A stretch of DNA of 64,000 bases, from assembly GCF_024586455.1 (NCBI RefSeq), contig NC_065922.1:37692089-37756088 (forward strand). The letters run 5' to 3'. Under the pieces are notes generated by a model. That model ran no database searches and was not told the origin of the DNA. It worked only from the letters and a program-made list of their open reading frames with translations. This document shows, piece after piece, positions 1 to 12,469 of the stretch (the stretch's first letter is position 1; every line of letters begins with the position of its first letter). This DNA comes from Bactrocera neohumeralis. Its lineage: Eukaryota; Arthropoda; Insecta; Diptera; Tephritidae. The position numbers were made by a program, and so were the translations under genes.

Positions 1-1642
1 AGTATGTGCTTTGCGTATCGGTCATATATGGTAAGTACTTACGGAAAAGTTTTTTTTTCGATTTTATTTGCTTTCGTTACCTCGAGATAGGCATCGGTCA
101 GGGTCTCAACGTGGCCGCTTTATCGTTGGCCGTGAATACGTACTTCAAAAATCGGCGACGTCGTGCATTCGGCTTTATGTGGACCATTACCGGCTTAGGA
201 CCCATTATATTTCCACACTTCACCTCACTAATACTAATCTACTATGGAAGTCCGGGTACCATTCTAATTTATGCTGGAATTTCTCTAAATGTGTTTCTCT
301 GTGCTTTGACACTGCAACCAGTATTATGGCATACTTCCAAAGCGCCGCTCGAACGTGAGTTGAAGCTACAAGAGCCTGTCTTAGCCGATAGTTTAAATAC
401 TGCGATACCTTCAGCCACAATGCAGCTTCAAGTCGAGTCGGAATGCAAGAAATCTACAACACAGCTGGAAATAGAGCCTGAATGCAAGTATTGTCAATAC
501 ATGAAACGTACTAGCCCCAGTGTGGCCGCAACACAATTCGATTTTGACGACCATGACTTGGCTAAATCGAGCCGTGAGCTTCGTGAACCCGAGAAGCCAT
601 TGTTATCACGTGCAAACGATGAGCGCGAAACAGTGAACTTGCCATATACTAAGCTTGAGAAACAGTCAACTCAAAAAGCACCAATTGCTGAGGCGGAAGA
701 GGATAATGATGAAGACATTAAAGACCAGGAAGCGGAAGAAAATAGCAGTGCTGAAGTAAATCATGCCCTAAAAGAGAATTTTCCAACAGAATTCCGCTGC
801 ACCTGCGCTGAAGAAAGAGAGAGAGCATTATTAGGAGACCACAACAGCGGTGAACTGAAAAGTCCACCAATAATATTAGCAGCAAACCAAGAGAAGATCG
901 AGCTTTTAAACCCGAAATTAGACATTCACACGGAACACAAATTGACTTTCAAACAGAAGCTGGTGAAATTCTTTGACTTGGATCTTTTGAAAGATTTCAC
1001 TTTTGTCAATTTAGTTATGGGCATGACAGTGATGATGTTTGCCGAGATAAACTTCTCTATTTTGATACCCTTCATTTTGGATCAATACGGTTATAGTAAT
1101 GAACAAATCTCCACCGCTATGTCCATGCAGGGTGGCATGGATATCTGCGTGCGCTTCCTAGCACCAATTGTGCTGGAAAGGGCTAAGAACTTAAGTAATC
1201 AAGTATTATTTGCGTTTGGCATTATTGCCATCTCTCTCGGACGTCTATTGATTACGTTAACCGACTCCTACCGTATTACATTGGCCCTCTTTGTGCTTAT
1301 CGGCTTCGGTAGAGGCTTCCGTACTATATTTTCATCTCTTATTATACCCTCATATGTGCCTTTGAAGCGTTTGCCAGCGGCATCTGGTCTACAGCTGGTC
1401 TGTAATACTTTATTTACACTTGCGGTTGGGCCAATTTTAGGTGAGTATAATTATTTCGGTAACTACTTTGGTTTATTATATTAACGTTATATCTTTTAGG
1501 TGTCATCACCGATGCCAGCAGTTACACAATGACAATTCATTTCCTTAATTTACTAACCTCGCTTGCGTTGCTCTTCTGGCTATTGGAGTATCTGGTGCGT
1601 CGCATGTTAGGGAAAAAGGCGAAAACTCAAACAGAAAGCTAG
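1..1642 (+). CDS. Monocarboxylate-transporter-like protein (SLC16/MFS), 5' end outside window
   Basis: Probable plasma-membrane carrier of the monocarboxylate transporter family; the substrate cannot be read from sequence. Exons seen: 1-30 (in frame from base 3), 91-1440 and 1500-1642, with GT donors at 31 and 1441, AG acceptors ending at 90 and 1499, both introns phase 1; stop TAG at 1640-1642. This gives 506 visible residues. The TM5 signature TYFKNRRRRAFG is at about residues 26-37 of the visible part. Then come hydrophobic segments, a long acidic cytoplasmic loop (about residues 100-300) carrying CKYC (C141, C144) and CTC (C246, C248), and six further membrane segments. The first membrane segments and the DGGWAW motif lie upstream of the window. 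It is a clear paralogue of the transporter at 21.8 kb and shares its phase-1 intron before TM5, but has no intron in the C-terminal half where that gene has one at 25665. The family call is secure; the orthologue is not assigned. Confidence 0.9.
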
Positions 1643-1678
1643 GACTTTAATATTAAGAAGAAAATTATTTTGGCTGTA

Positions 1679-1684
1679 AATAAA
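1679..1684 (+). terminator. Polyadenylation signal AATAAA
   Basis: Canonical hexamer 37 bases after the stop of the first transporter gene; a second close match follows. It implies a very short 3' UTR. Confidence 0.55.
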
Positions 1685-2039
1685 TATAAATAGTTTCTAA
1701 AATTAGTATTTATTCTTGCTTCTTTAGTTTGTTTGTTTTTTGGGTCTGTAAACTGCATATACTCACATTGATCTGCTTTCCCAACAATTAGACGCGGTGT
1801 ACTATACTTATCAATTATATAAAATTGGCCTAGACTTCCTCTAACTCCAGTACTACAACATAGTGGATTTCGGTCTTCACGTTAAGTTTATGCTGTTTAT
1901 ATTGGTCAATATGAGATATATTTTAATAAAGTTAAGGGTAGACCTAGTGTGACAGCCTAAAAAAGCCGATTTTTTGGGAATAAAAAAGCTTCCACAAGGT
2001 GATCTCCAAAGTAAACAGGACTTTTTGAATCTAGCGCCC

Positions 2040-2950
2040 ATCTATATGTGACTGTTATCTTTATCGATTGTCCAGTGAATATACATTTTATCGATTGGAA
2101 GTTTATTGACATGTCAATTTGCTTGTGTTGTTTGTGCAAAAATGAGCTTCGAACAAAGAGCAGAGTGCACAAGTGGTTTCAACGTTTTCAAAGTGGTCGT
2201 AAGGACATAAATGACGATCAACATGTGGGCCAATCAAAATCCGTGATCACCGGAAATTCCATCGAAACTGTACGTGAATTCATCAAAAATCAGCCGAAAT
2301 CATCATTGAAATTCATGGAAATGAAATTGAACATCTCGAAAACATCGAATTATCGCATTTTGACCGAAAATTTGGGCTTACGAAAGGTGTGTGCACGGTT
2401 TGTTCCGCAAAAATTGACAGACGACCAAAACCGTCTCATCGATCGACGCTTGTGACCGATTACACTGGCCTACACTCATTTTGGTGCCTAAGATTTTATA
2501 CCTGATTTTGGATGTATTTTGTGAGTTGATACGAGAAAACAAGTCACATTTTCCATATCAGCTCTTGTTCATAAGAAAGAAGAAAAAACATCTAGTAGCG
2601 GGAATGTGGTTCATCCTACCTACTATACCGACTACTGATGCGCACAGAGCTGCACCAAACCAAACATTTTTTTTTTGTAGGCCAGTGTTATTTGACCAAA
2701 ACTCACATTTTAACTCACCGTATTTACCTGATATGGCACCGTGCGACTTCTTCCTTTTCGAAAAATGCATTTGCCCATGAAAGGAAAGCGTTATGCAGAC
2801 GTAGAGGCCATTCAAAAGGCTTACACCGGCACACTGGCGGCCATACCGGCCAACAAGCTACTTAAAACACTTGTTCGACATGCTTTTGGACCGTGCAAAA
2901 AGCCGTATTGAAGCAGAAGAAGACTATTTTGAATAAAATAAATTGATTTT
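2040..2950 (+). mobile_element. Decayed mariner-family transposon
   Basis: The frame at 2110-2455 reads as the N-terminal helix-turn-helix half of a mariner transposase (VHKWFQRFQSGR; later KTSNYRILTENLGLRK). The C-terminal half reappears around 2690-2790 (HFNSPYLPDMAPCDFFLF, holding the last catalytic Asp), followed by a frameshifted tail to about 2935. The middle with the first catalytic residues is lost and the frame is broken several times, so it cannot be active. Clear terminal inverted repeats were not found, so the ends are approximate. Confidence 0.8.
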
Positions 2951-3109
2951 GCCGAAAAGGGTTTTAAAGGCAAAAAAAGGATATTTTTATATATTACATA
3001 TATTTGTGTTTAACATAATTTTATTAAATTTAATGGCATATTTTAGCACAACTTTTGAGGTATATTCTAAAAAAAATATTCAATGAAAAATATTAATAAA
3101 TAAGCCTCT

Positions 3110-3720
3110 GACGGTGAATCTCCAGAAGCGCCTTGAAAAAAGTGGTGAAGAGAGACAGGTGTAAAAAAACTGGCGCATCCTGGTGACTCTCCTGGTGGTC
3201 TGAAAAAAAAAATCAAAAGAAATTCTTAATCAGGAACACGAAAAAAAATTTTTGAAAAATGGCGACTGCCTGAAAATAAAAATCATTTTTTACGTGTTTT
3301 TTTTGAAATTCCTGAATTTTTTTAAAATATTAAAAACAAAAATTTTGACACGATGCTGGTAGGAACGATAAAGGATTATATAACGAAGGCTCACACAAAA
3401 TTTCAAGTAAACCGGTTGTATAGAACTTGAGATAATGCCGGTACCGTGTGGAAAAAAGTAGTTTCGAGAAAAACGCGTTTAAAAAATTCGATACGGCCGA
3501 ACCGGGCTAGGTACTGCGTCACTAAAGTAACTGTAGCTCTTAAAATAATTTTAATTTTTAAAAATCCTTAGGAGGATATGTTCTTAAGGGTCTAAACTTT
3601 AAATATATGAAAATAAAAATCGAATTTTTCAAAATTCTAGAGTAGAATACCCCCATAAGGTATATTGAAGTAAACGCAATATTAGCCTGAGATATTTACC
3701 TTCGATCTGTTTACATTCAT
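3110..3720 (-). repeat. Dispersed repeat, fragment related to the TTAA element at 37.1 kb
   Basis: Non-coding AT-rich sequence. Read on the minus strand it aligns by eye with 37270-37570: both have a 'gaattttgaaaaaatcg'-like start, GGTTCGGCC, AAACGCGTTTTTCTC and a closing ACCGGTTTACT/ACCGATTTACT block in the same order. Probably a truncated member of the same non-autonomous family. Ends are approximate. Confidence 0.6.
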
Positions 3721-3724
3721 TATG

Positions 3725-5775
3725 GCTCTAGATAGACATTCAGAACTGCTTCCAAATTGCTTTATGCTAAATGGCCCAGAATTTAAAGCAATATTCTTAA
3801 TATTCGTGCATCCTTATGACGAGAGGTCAGATTCAATAAATAAATATGCATATAGAAATATAGGGAAGGAAAGAAATAATAAATATTTGAAAAAGCGATA
3901 AAAGGTTTCTGAATAGAAAAAATGTGTGTAGAAATGTTCTCGCAATGGCAACTTATATATTTTATTATAATTTACTGACCAGAATTTAAGAATTACATAT
4001 ATTATAATAATTTTAAAAGCTAAGAAAGGCAGCAACCATATGCTTGATTCTTAAGAGTTAAGAGAAAGAGAGTATAGCATTAAAAGACGTGAAAAACTAT
4101 ATACTAGTATAAGTAAATATATATGTGTATATGTATATATGATATATATTGAAATGTGTATTCAACAAGTCCGGGGGAAAAGCTCTTTTAACGGAATAAT
4201 TGCAAAAATATGTTGTTTTGTTTATTTTTTACCGGCAAGAAATGCTGCTAGTGCGCATGCGTCAATTTATGAAACTTCTGAAATTACGCTCAAATGAGTT
4301 TTCGTTTTCTCGGCTCTATTTTGTATTCGAGTAACAGGGTTAACATAAAGATAAATTTATATTTTAACTACATTTGCACTTAACTTACTTGTAAACGTTT
4401 TTTCCTGTGGTAGGCAAAAAATTCTAACGTATTTCACACAGTATTCACTTTCATATAAATCAACATTTTTATTGTCGCTGGCATTTTAGCTCGTTTATGG
4501 CATTTTCAGCATCTCTTAGTAAGCAGTCTTTGAAATCTTTAACAGGTAGAAGTTTAGTTTTTTTAGCGATGACGTACTACGTTTTAAGTGATATATTCTA
4601 AATCGGTTAATTTAGGTGATCCAACCTAGTTGTTATTTGTTCAATAGTTAGGCCGGTCTGAAGGTAAGATAGAAAAATTAAATTTCACTCTTTCAGACTT
4701 CCAGACTTCATTCATGTATTTAAATAAATAAAGAAAAAACTTTATTGGCAAAAGAGCAGTATTAAAATCCGCAGTAAGATTTTGAAAATGTGTTATCTTT
4801 TCATAATTTATTTATCAGTTTGATTTTAGAAAATATATTTTTTGCTTTCAATACCCTATCCGAATTCCAATACTAGATTAATTTCAGCCAATGATCTACT
4901 CAATAATCGATTTCTCATACTGAAACAAAATTTGAGTTTTGGTTAAAAAATGGTTTTATATTGGCTATATCTGACGGCGGAAATGAAAAATTTTATGCTA
5001 CATACATATACATATGTACATATGTTATATGTTATAGTGAATCATAAGCAATAAAAAACTCAATTTAGATTTTTTTGATGATACGTTATTTTGCATTTTA
5101 GGGGACGGTATGCTCAAATGCATTTCAAAAATTGCACACTTTTGGTTCAATTAAATAAATCAATCATCTATTTTCGTTTAATTAACAATGATTTGGTTAA
5201 TTTAAAAAATTCTGATGAAATTTTCAAATTTATTCTGTCATATTGAATCGGTGTGTGTCTTCTCTTAATTCGGTAAATATAGAATAATTTCGATAACTGT
5301 GATATTTACTTGCCGATTGAGTCGACTATAAATTTCAAAAACCAAACCAATTCTCTTCAGGAATCGTTCAGGGATATAATAAATATTGGTAAACGATTCA
5401 TTGGAGATCTTTGAAGCGTCCTTGCATGACCTCTTCATATATATTGAGCGATAAGCCGTTTCAAGCCCTTCTGACGACTCAATTACAGCAGGTCTTAAGC
5501 AACATAAAACTCTGGTTAGTAAGTCTGGTTAAAGGGGTGGTGCAATCAAACTATGTCCCTTCATTGTAGAGAAAAGTCAACGTAATATACATATATACAA
5601 GTATATATCTATATATACAAATCTAAAAGATTTTAGACCAATTAGTCTTTATTCATAGGTCTTAAAAACGTTGGAAATACTAATTGAAATACACGTAAGA
5701 AACAAATTAAGCCCAGAAAAACTGGCAGTTCGTAGTATCCTTATCCTAAAGGAAAATCCAAAGAAACAGCACTAA
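3725..5775. other. AT-rich non-coding stretch
   Basis: No gene or recognisable element was seen, only short frames and TATATG runs. One block at about 5055-5110 matches blocks at about 13200 and 44215 (see findings). Confidence 0.6.
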
Positions 5776-7040
5776 GCTCAGTGGTAACAAAGATTGAAAA
5801 ATCTCGAGAGGTAAAAAAAAACGCATATGTACTTACATATGTACATGTCCATTCGAATGTGGACAACGAAAGCTTTCGATGCGCTGCTATAAATGCTCTT
5901 CGAAAGTCTGCTGAGCGACGGCACGATTGTCAATTCGTTTGGGCTACGGCTCACATACATACATACAAATATACATATGTATGTATGTACAGACACATGC
6001 GAGTTTGTTTTCACGACAAAATAGCGTCCGAAAAGCCACATCCGTTAGCAACTCTCTTCTTTCATTGTGAAATTCTCACAAATTCTTGTCTCGCTGTTAA
6101 CAAGTTAGGGCAAAATGTTAGAATACGAAACGGCCATTGCACAGTTCGCCAGTAGAATTTCGCCGATACGGTCACAATCAGCTTAAACAATAAAGTACAA
6201 AAGAAAAAGTGTAGCAAATTGCCGTTAGTGGTTAAGAACTATTCTAAATGTGGGGAGCGGTGATAAGCCAAAGTAGCCGTTGGGTCTGAGTGAAGCGTAA
6301 TATTTGCATAAACGAGAGGTATTAAATTCTATTATGAGGTTAAGAAATATAGGAACATACTATACATACTTGCATGTACATACATATGTACTTATGTATG
6401 TATATGTTTGCAGATGTGCATAATTTATTTTTTAACGAGAAGCAGTGCAAAAATTTAGAAACAACGAAGGGGCAATTAACAGTGTTTAATTTATGTGCTA
6501 GTTTATGGCACACAGCTTGGCGCGTGGCAATAAAGTTAGTGAATATTTAAATAATCGAAAAAAATAAGCAAAAAACAGTCACAAGTGTGATAAGAGTGTG
6601 CATGGCATGGTGTGTGGTGGCAAAATGTTTGCGTAATGAAATTTTCATTCAAATATTGGATTTTCGGTGATATGCACACATTGGCTTGCTGAATGAAAAT
6701 TCTCAGTGAGCGACAAAGTGAAAATAGCTGTGTTTATACATAAATATATGCATATGTATGTATGTACATACATGCAGACAAATGCTGCTTTGACCTTGCT
6801 GAACTTGAACCTGTAAGAACGTGAAAAAACTTGAACGTGAAACTATTGCTGCAACCGAATGCAGCAGTCGTCATAAATACGTATGTACACGAGTGCAACC
6901 AAATCTCAGCACTTGCATGTGCGCGTGGGTGCATGTGCGTGTGCTTGTGTGTTTGCAAAAACGATTCACTGCCGCTAATACTAAACATTTATACTAAATA
7001 TAAAAACAAAACTTGTGCCAACTTTAAATATACATACATA
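5776..7040. other. Non-coding stretch with ATGT(A) microsatellites
   Basis: Several ACATATGTATGTA-type runs (about 5830, 5960, 6370, 6750) and purine/CAA-rich text resembling fly 5' untranslated or upstream sequence. Short frames here consist mostly of the microsatellites in translation. No gene is supported. Confidence 0.5.
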
Positions 7041-7050
7041 TATACACAGA

Positions 7051-7532
7051 CATTCAGTCACAGCGCGAGTTGCATTCGTGACTGTCAACGCATTCGCCAA
7101 ATTCTTGTTACAACAAAGCACTAGTTCGCGTATTCTTAGTGCCGTCGTCATAGATTGCCGGTAGTAAAGTTAGTTGTAAAAAATGAAAACAACAAATAAC
7201 AGCAACAAAGCAAATATTGTGGTGCAAATATGAAATTTTGATTTGTGTTTAGCAATAAAAAGTGCATTGGCGTTTTTAACATCCCGTAGTGGCAAGCGTT
7301 ATATTATATGTACATGTATGATACACATATGTATGTATGTACATAATAACAATTTATATACACATGTACATATATAAAAATATTATATGATTATAGTATG
7401 CAATTGGTGTGGAAATGAATGCAATAAAATCAAATTTAGTGACACTAATTTCTTTATTTTCAACAGCACTTAAACTAGGCGAATGATAATTGCGTTGTTT
7501 TTCAAACAAATTTATTCACACTGCTTTGAAAG
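7051..7532 (+). promoter_or_regulatory. Possible initiator and 5' UTR exons
   Basis: A TCAGTC initiator match at 7054-7059 is followed by AGTTGCATTCGTGA, a composition common just after fly start sites, then CAA-rich text. Downstream, a pyrimidine tract and acceptor (TTTTCAACAG ending at about 7466) and a strong donor (GTAAGAA at 7533) frame a possible untranslated exon of 66 bases. These could be untranslated exons of the transporter at 21.8 kb, whose coding exon begins after an acceptor at 21788-21789. This is inference only. Confidence 0.25.
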
Positions 7533-7929
7533 GGTAAGAAATTTTTAATATTTCTAAATTTTTAGTTAGTAGTGAAGTAAAAATTTTGTTATTAAAATAA
7601 GAGTGAAGTTATATAAATCTACAACAAGAAAATTAATAAATCATGCTTGAAAATAATGTAGCAATGTCCTGATCGTTCCGATGTGGAAAGAAAATATTCG
7701 AAGAAAAGGTAAAAAAGTGTATTTCGCGATTTTCAACAAAACGGTCCATTTTAACTGGATTAAAATTATTGAATATAAAATTAATTAAATGAAAAAGTTA
7801 GAAATTTACAACTAATACTTTCCACCTACAATAACGGTGTTTAAAAAAAGCACCCTTTCGAAAACTCAGTAATGCTATATACCGTCTGATAAATTTTTAC
7901 CTGGAATGACAAAAAAGAAACACATTTTT

Positions 7930-8570
7930 ACATATTTAAATACAAATATCTATTGATCCCTTCAAAATAGACTCCTTTTGAGCCAATGCAACCATGCGAA
8001 CGCTTAAACCAATTCTCCATAAATTTGTTATAAGCCTCGTATTTTGGTTTCGGCTCATTTGGCCATTCGCCAGATTGTTTGATAGTTTCGACGTCATGTG
8101 CTGAACACGTAGAGAGCGACAGACTCAAATATTAAAATACACACTTTCTTAAGGACACAGTTATGTAGACAGCTGCACGATTACATATTTACAAACACAT
8201 GTCTCTTCAGCTATGTTCGTCTCACCCAGGTTGTGTTTGCAAAAGATTCAGGCCTTTTCCTACGAGTTTAGCATTGTCGCACTTCTTACCCAAAACATTA
8301 ATCAAATTGTGTTGAGTCGATCCATAAGAAATGTTAAGATTCTCTGCTAACTCTGTGACGATTTTTTAGCACTGTTTTTTAACTTCATTAACAGCGGGAG
8401 ATGACGACTTGCACGAGACAAGTTTTACACTCGAATACTTATGTTCGTGGCACCACAAAACACAAAATTTCAACCAAACTCGTTGCTAAATTTTGCTCCA
8501 CGGTAAAAATCGTCAGACAGATCGCGTCATAGACAAACAGCTGTCAAGCACACACTAATTGACATATGGA
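7930..8570 (-). mobile_element. Decayed mariner-family transposon
   Basis: On the minus strand, around 8290-8400, frames read as a mariner helix-turn-helix (ELAENLNISYGSTQHNL-like, with breaks). About 7960-8100 reads as the C-terminus (YNKFMENWFKRSHGCIGSKG, then GVYFEG). The catalytic middle is deleted and several stops are present. Inactive; ends approximate. Confidence 0.7.
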
Positions 8571-9090
8571 GATCAAACTTCACATGAATATAAAATAAAA
8601 TTATTTCAATCTACGCAAATATTATATATATTCGATATTCGGTTTGCGCTCGCAGTCTGACGTTCAAATTTATGGGCGGTCAAAATTACAAATGCTCTTT
8701 TTATATTCTGTTACTCAGTAGGGCTGTGCGTTTAAGTATTAATCAAAATTTCTATTAATCAATGTTAAATTACTCTATTATTTGATTAACTGAAATGTTT
8801 CAATATTCAAAGTCATGAGTAATCAAAGTTTGATTAGACAAACAAACAAAATATTTGGGCAATTGGGTTTAATTTTTTTTTTTATTATCAAAAGGTCAAT
8901 TCTTAGTATAATGAGTAATGCGTAATCAGATCTTTTTTTTTTTTTTGAAACTACATTTGCACATAAAATTTACTATTATACATATTTTTAAAACGGCTCA
9001 TTACATTACAGTGCATTTTATGTATTAATTAAAATATGTAGTTAGCTAAAAACTGATTAAAAGTTGCCTGCTGTGCAGCACATACACATA

Positions 9091-10545
9091 TTAAAACAAA
9101 ATAAGTTAACTTCAGTTGCACCGAAGCTATAATACCCTTCATAGCTGCATTTCTTTTAGCAACTATTTTACTATTTGGTATAACTAAATTTGAAAACGGA
9201 ACGAAACAACGGTTTGCTGGTTCCTTCAAGTCAAAACAACACTCAAAAGATCTTTTATAAAGAATTTTATATTATTTTTGGTCAGTCAGTTTAAATGTTA
9301 TGCTATGTGCTATAATAGTCCGTTCTAATCAAAATATTTCGGTTAGGTTGTAGCTTTGCCTTCGACAACAATTCAATCTGTGGAAAATTCCTTGTCAAAT
9401 AAAAAATGTTTCTATACAAGGGCTCGATTTTCCTCGGCCAGTTTGTATGACAGCCATATACTATAGCTTTTTGATATCGGCGATTCCTGCAAATGAGCAA
9501 GTTCTAAGAGAGAAAAGTACATGTGCAAAATTTCAGACGGACGGACATGGCTAAATCGGCTCACCTTGACTCACCGCTGATCATTTGTATTTATAACGAG
9601 TCTTTCAATAAGAGCGCTACAAAAAAAGGGTTAGGATATCAATGAAGTTATTTATTCCTATGAAAGTACATTGAATGTAATTATGTATGGAACTCGCTTT
9701 ATTTTGCATGGTCACCACAGGCACGCTTGCAGAAGTCCAGACGGTAGTGATTCCCATTCACAGTAACGTGTCGGTCTTGATCATCACCGAAGAAGTACGG
9801 CCGAATGACGCCGCGGGCCCATGAACCACACCAAACCCTAATTTTTTCGGGATGCAATGGTGACTCATGGAGAACGTGTGGATTGAGGCCTGACCAATAA
9901 CGCATATTTTGCTTATTGACGAAGCCATTCTGCCAGAAATGAGCCTTATCGCTGAAGATGATTTTTCGATGAAAATCCGGATAATTTTTAAGATGTTGCT
10001 CAGCCCAATTCACGATCATACGACGATTTTGGTGATCAAGCGGCTTCAGTTCTTGCGTCAATTTGATCTTGTAAGGATGTAGGCCAAGATCTTTTCGCAA
10101 AATTCGTGTGAGAAATTGATTTGGATCTTCCTCAATTGAGCAATTTTCTCGACACTACGGGTACTTCTTTATCTCAGTTGTACGAGATCATTTTGTACTG
10201 TGCCTGTGGATTAAAAATTTTTTCACTAGACGCTCAAGTGTTGATCGGACAGGACGATTATGACGACCATAAATTGGACTTAGCGCTCTTAAAGTTGAGG
10301 CCACTGAGTTCGAATTTCGGTAGCAAATTTTAATAATTTCGACTCGTTGTTGGATCGTATATCTTTCCTTGATAAAATGGTAGAGAAATGTCAAAACAGC
10401 GGGAAAAATATGGCGTCGTTTGCTGTCCTTATCAGTCTATTTTTGTAGCGTCGGTATTAACCAGTTACTTTATAGGGTCGACACTTCTAGCTGAGTGTTA
10501 CAAACCTCGTGACAAACTTAATGTACCCTGTTCAGAGTATAGTAA
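9091..10545 (-). repeat. Family-B mini-me/DINE-1-like repeat, split by a rosa-like transposon
   Basis: Read on the minus strand, 10545-10466 gives the family start (CAGGGTACATTAAGTTTGTC, then GTAACACTC and CCCTATAAAGTA). The repeat resumes at 9595 with ATGATCAG, the block GAGCCGATTTAGCCATGTCC and the segments for CCGATATC and TATAGTATATGGCTGTCATAC. It ends near 9091 with the hairpin CTTCGGTGCAACTGAAG. The gap is exactly the inserted element 9596-10465. Similar copies lie at 39.7, 43.1, 45.7, 47.8 and 61 kb. Confidence 0.75.
9596..10465 (-). mobile_element. Rosa-like mariner with internal deletion and visible TIRs
   Basis: Imperfect terminal inverted repeats (about 9596-9625 and 10440-10465, sharing GCTACAAAAA) are flanked by TA at 9594-9595 and 10466-10467. 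The minus strand encodes a DUF4817-type N-terminal helix-turn-helix (10188-10394; YTIQQRVEIIKICYRN). After a frame change it encodes the transposase core (9699-10100; RKDLGLHPYKIKLTQELKP and IIFSDKAHFWQNG with the first catalytic Asp, where SDEAHFW is usual). The 3' third with the later catalytic residues is missing. At 870 bp it is shorter than a full element. Assignment to the rosa (DD41D) group is tentative. Confidence 0.8.
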
Positions 10546-11940
10546 ATAAATAAATGTTAAATTAGCCGATTAACAAACGTTTTGAACTGTCATATTCTTG
10601 TACTGTATATTTTAGTAAAAGAAAATATTACTAAACAACTTTCTGGATTATTGCACAACCATACTACTCAGTTAATATGACTTAAATATTTTCAAGAGTA
10701 TATTTTTCCATGTTTACATGTCTAAACCACTTTTGTTAATATCACCTATGTAATCCCGACTTTTATAAAAATAACTTAAGATAAGAATTTAAAAATATAA
10801 TATATTTAGTTCTAACTAATATCTTGTTATATATTTCTAAATTCGTATTTGAGAGCTGTCAAAACAATCCCCTAATTCTAAAACATTAAAATTATATCGT
10901 CTTCTTAGATATTTAAGCCTTTTATACTTTGGAATTATAAAAATTATATTCTGCAGTTTAATAATAATTCAATATAGTAAGTCAAACAGTATTTTTAATA
11001 GTATAATAAATTAATGAATAATAATAATGTTAATTATATTATGCCCAGCCGTGATTGTTACCAAAAAGTACGATAATTTTCCTCATTTATGCTTGTATTT
11101 TACACTTCTTTAACACCAAAAAAACAAGTTCATTGAAAAAATGTAACTTTTAATTAAAAAGTGACAAAAGTGTGATGAAAGAGTTCTTCTTATATGACTA
11201 GATCGAAATTGTTGACACTTTCCTACACGCATCCCTGAATTGCCCGCACTTAGAGTGATATTACACCTGTGGCTTATTTATTCGATTCACTTATCGTTCA
11301 GTAGACAACAGAGTTATTGATGAAATTGATAAGATTAGCAGAGCCATTATGCCTATCATTAACTTGTCTTAATGCTGTCTGCTTTCGTTGCAAACTCTTA
11401 TAGAGTATTACAATTTATCTGATTATTAAATTTGCGATACTTGTCAGTTGTTGAGGGTCCGCAACTGCTTGGCAACTTAAGATAATGAATGACATATTCT
11501 ACTATTTGATTAGTGTGTAATAAAATTTATATTATCTGGTTGGAGTACTGGCATGTCGTCGGATCGACTTTGTAAAAAATTCGAACGACTATAGTCGACG
11601 ATTGTGCTTTGTGGTTTGCCTTGAGAAAGCTTCGTGTATCGGTCAAATGATAATATGTATTAATTCGAAAATACTTTTCTTAAATTTTTTTAGTTTAATT
11701 AAGCTTAATGCTGCTTCGCGCACTTTAAGTTTTTGCTGTTCCATCTTAATTTCTCAGCAAAAAATCAATATTCTTGAAATTCTTCCCTGGGAGCGACGTT
11801 TTTTGCGGCATGTGATCGGTTCTGTTAGTGACTTCTTCGTTCTAACAGCACAACGTCCAAAAATAATGCTTTGAGCAAACGGCTAATTTACCCTTTAACG
11901 TTACACTTTCATGAATTGTGCCCGATTTGTTCCATCTATA
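10546..11940. other. AT-rich non-coding stretch
   Basis: No gene or recognised element is seen between the family-B repeat and the mariner at 11.9 kb. Confidence 0.55.
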
Positions 11941-11942
11941 CT

Positions 11943-12466
11943 ACTGTGATCAAATTGAATAAATTTATACTTCGCGTGTTTTTCGAATCGGTAATTTTTT
12001 TTCTATAAGTTAGTAGTACTGTTAGTGACATTAAGCTATTCATTAGTATTTGAGATACGCGTCGTTTTGTGAAGCTCTAAAAGGGAATACTTCGATTTTT
12101 ACTATGTCTGAATTCATTGAACAAAGAAGTGCGATAATGCACCATCTCATGCTGCATTGGTTATTCGTGATTATTTCGCCACATTTTCAACTAATATCGT
12201 GCCGCAACCACAGCATTCGCCTGATTTACCTTCGTGTAACTTCTGGTTATTCAGCAAATTCACATGACCACTTTGAGGACACCGTTTTGACTCAATTGAG
12301 AATATAAAAGCTGAATCGAAGAAGGCTCTGATGGTCATCACGACGGAGGATTTTTCCAAGTGCTATGATGACTGCAAAATTCGTTGGCATAAGTGTATTG
12401 TAGCGGGAGGGGATTACTTTGAAGGAGATGAAATGGACAAAATTCAAAATTCAATTTGATCACAGT
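11943..12466 (+). mobile_element. Short deleted mariner with matching TIRs
   Basis: ACTGTGATCAAATTGAAT at 11943-11960 is matched in inverted form at 12449-12466. Inside, about 12140-12445 encodes the transposase C-terminus in broken frames: DNAPSHAALVIRDYF, then a PDLPSCNFWLFSKF block with the last catalytic Asp region, then IRWHKCIVAGGDYFEGDE. The N-terminal two thirds are deleted, leaving 524 bp. Confidence 0.8.
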
Positions 12467-12469
12467 GAT

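Noticed and set aside
5781..7124. Open frames of 84-124 residues rich in His, Tyr and Thr
   Set aside because: They translate ACATATGTATGTA microsatellites and have no other support.
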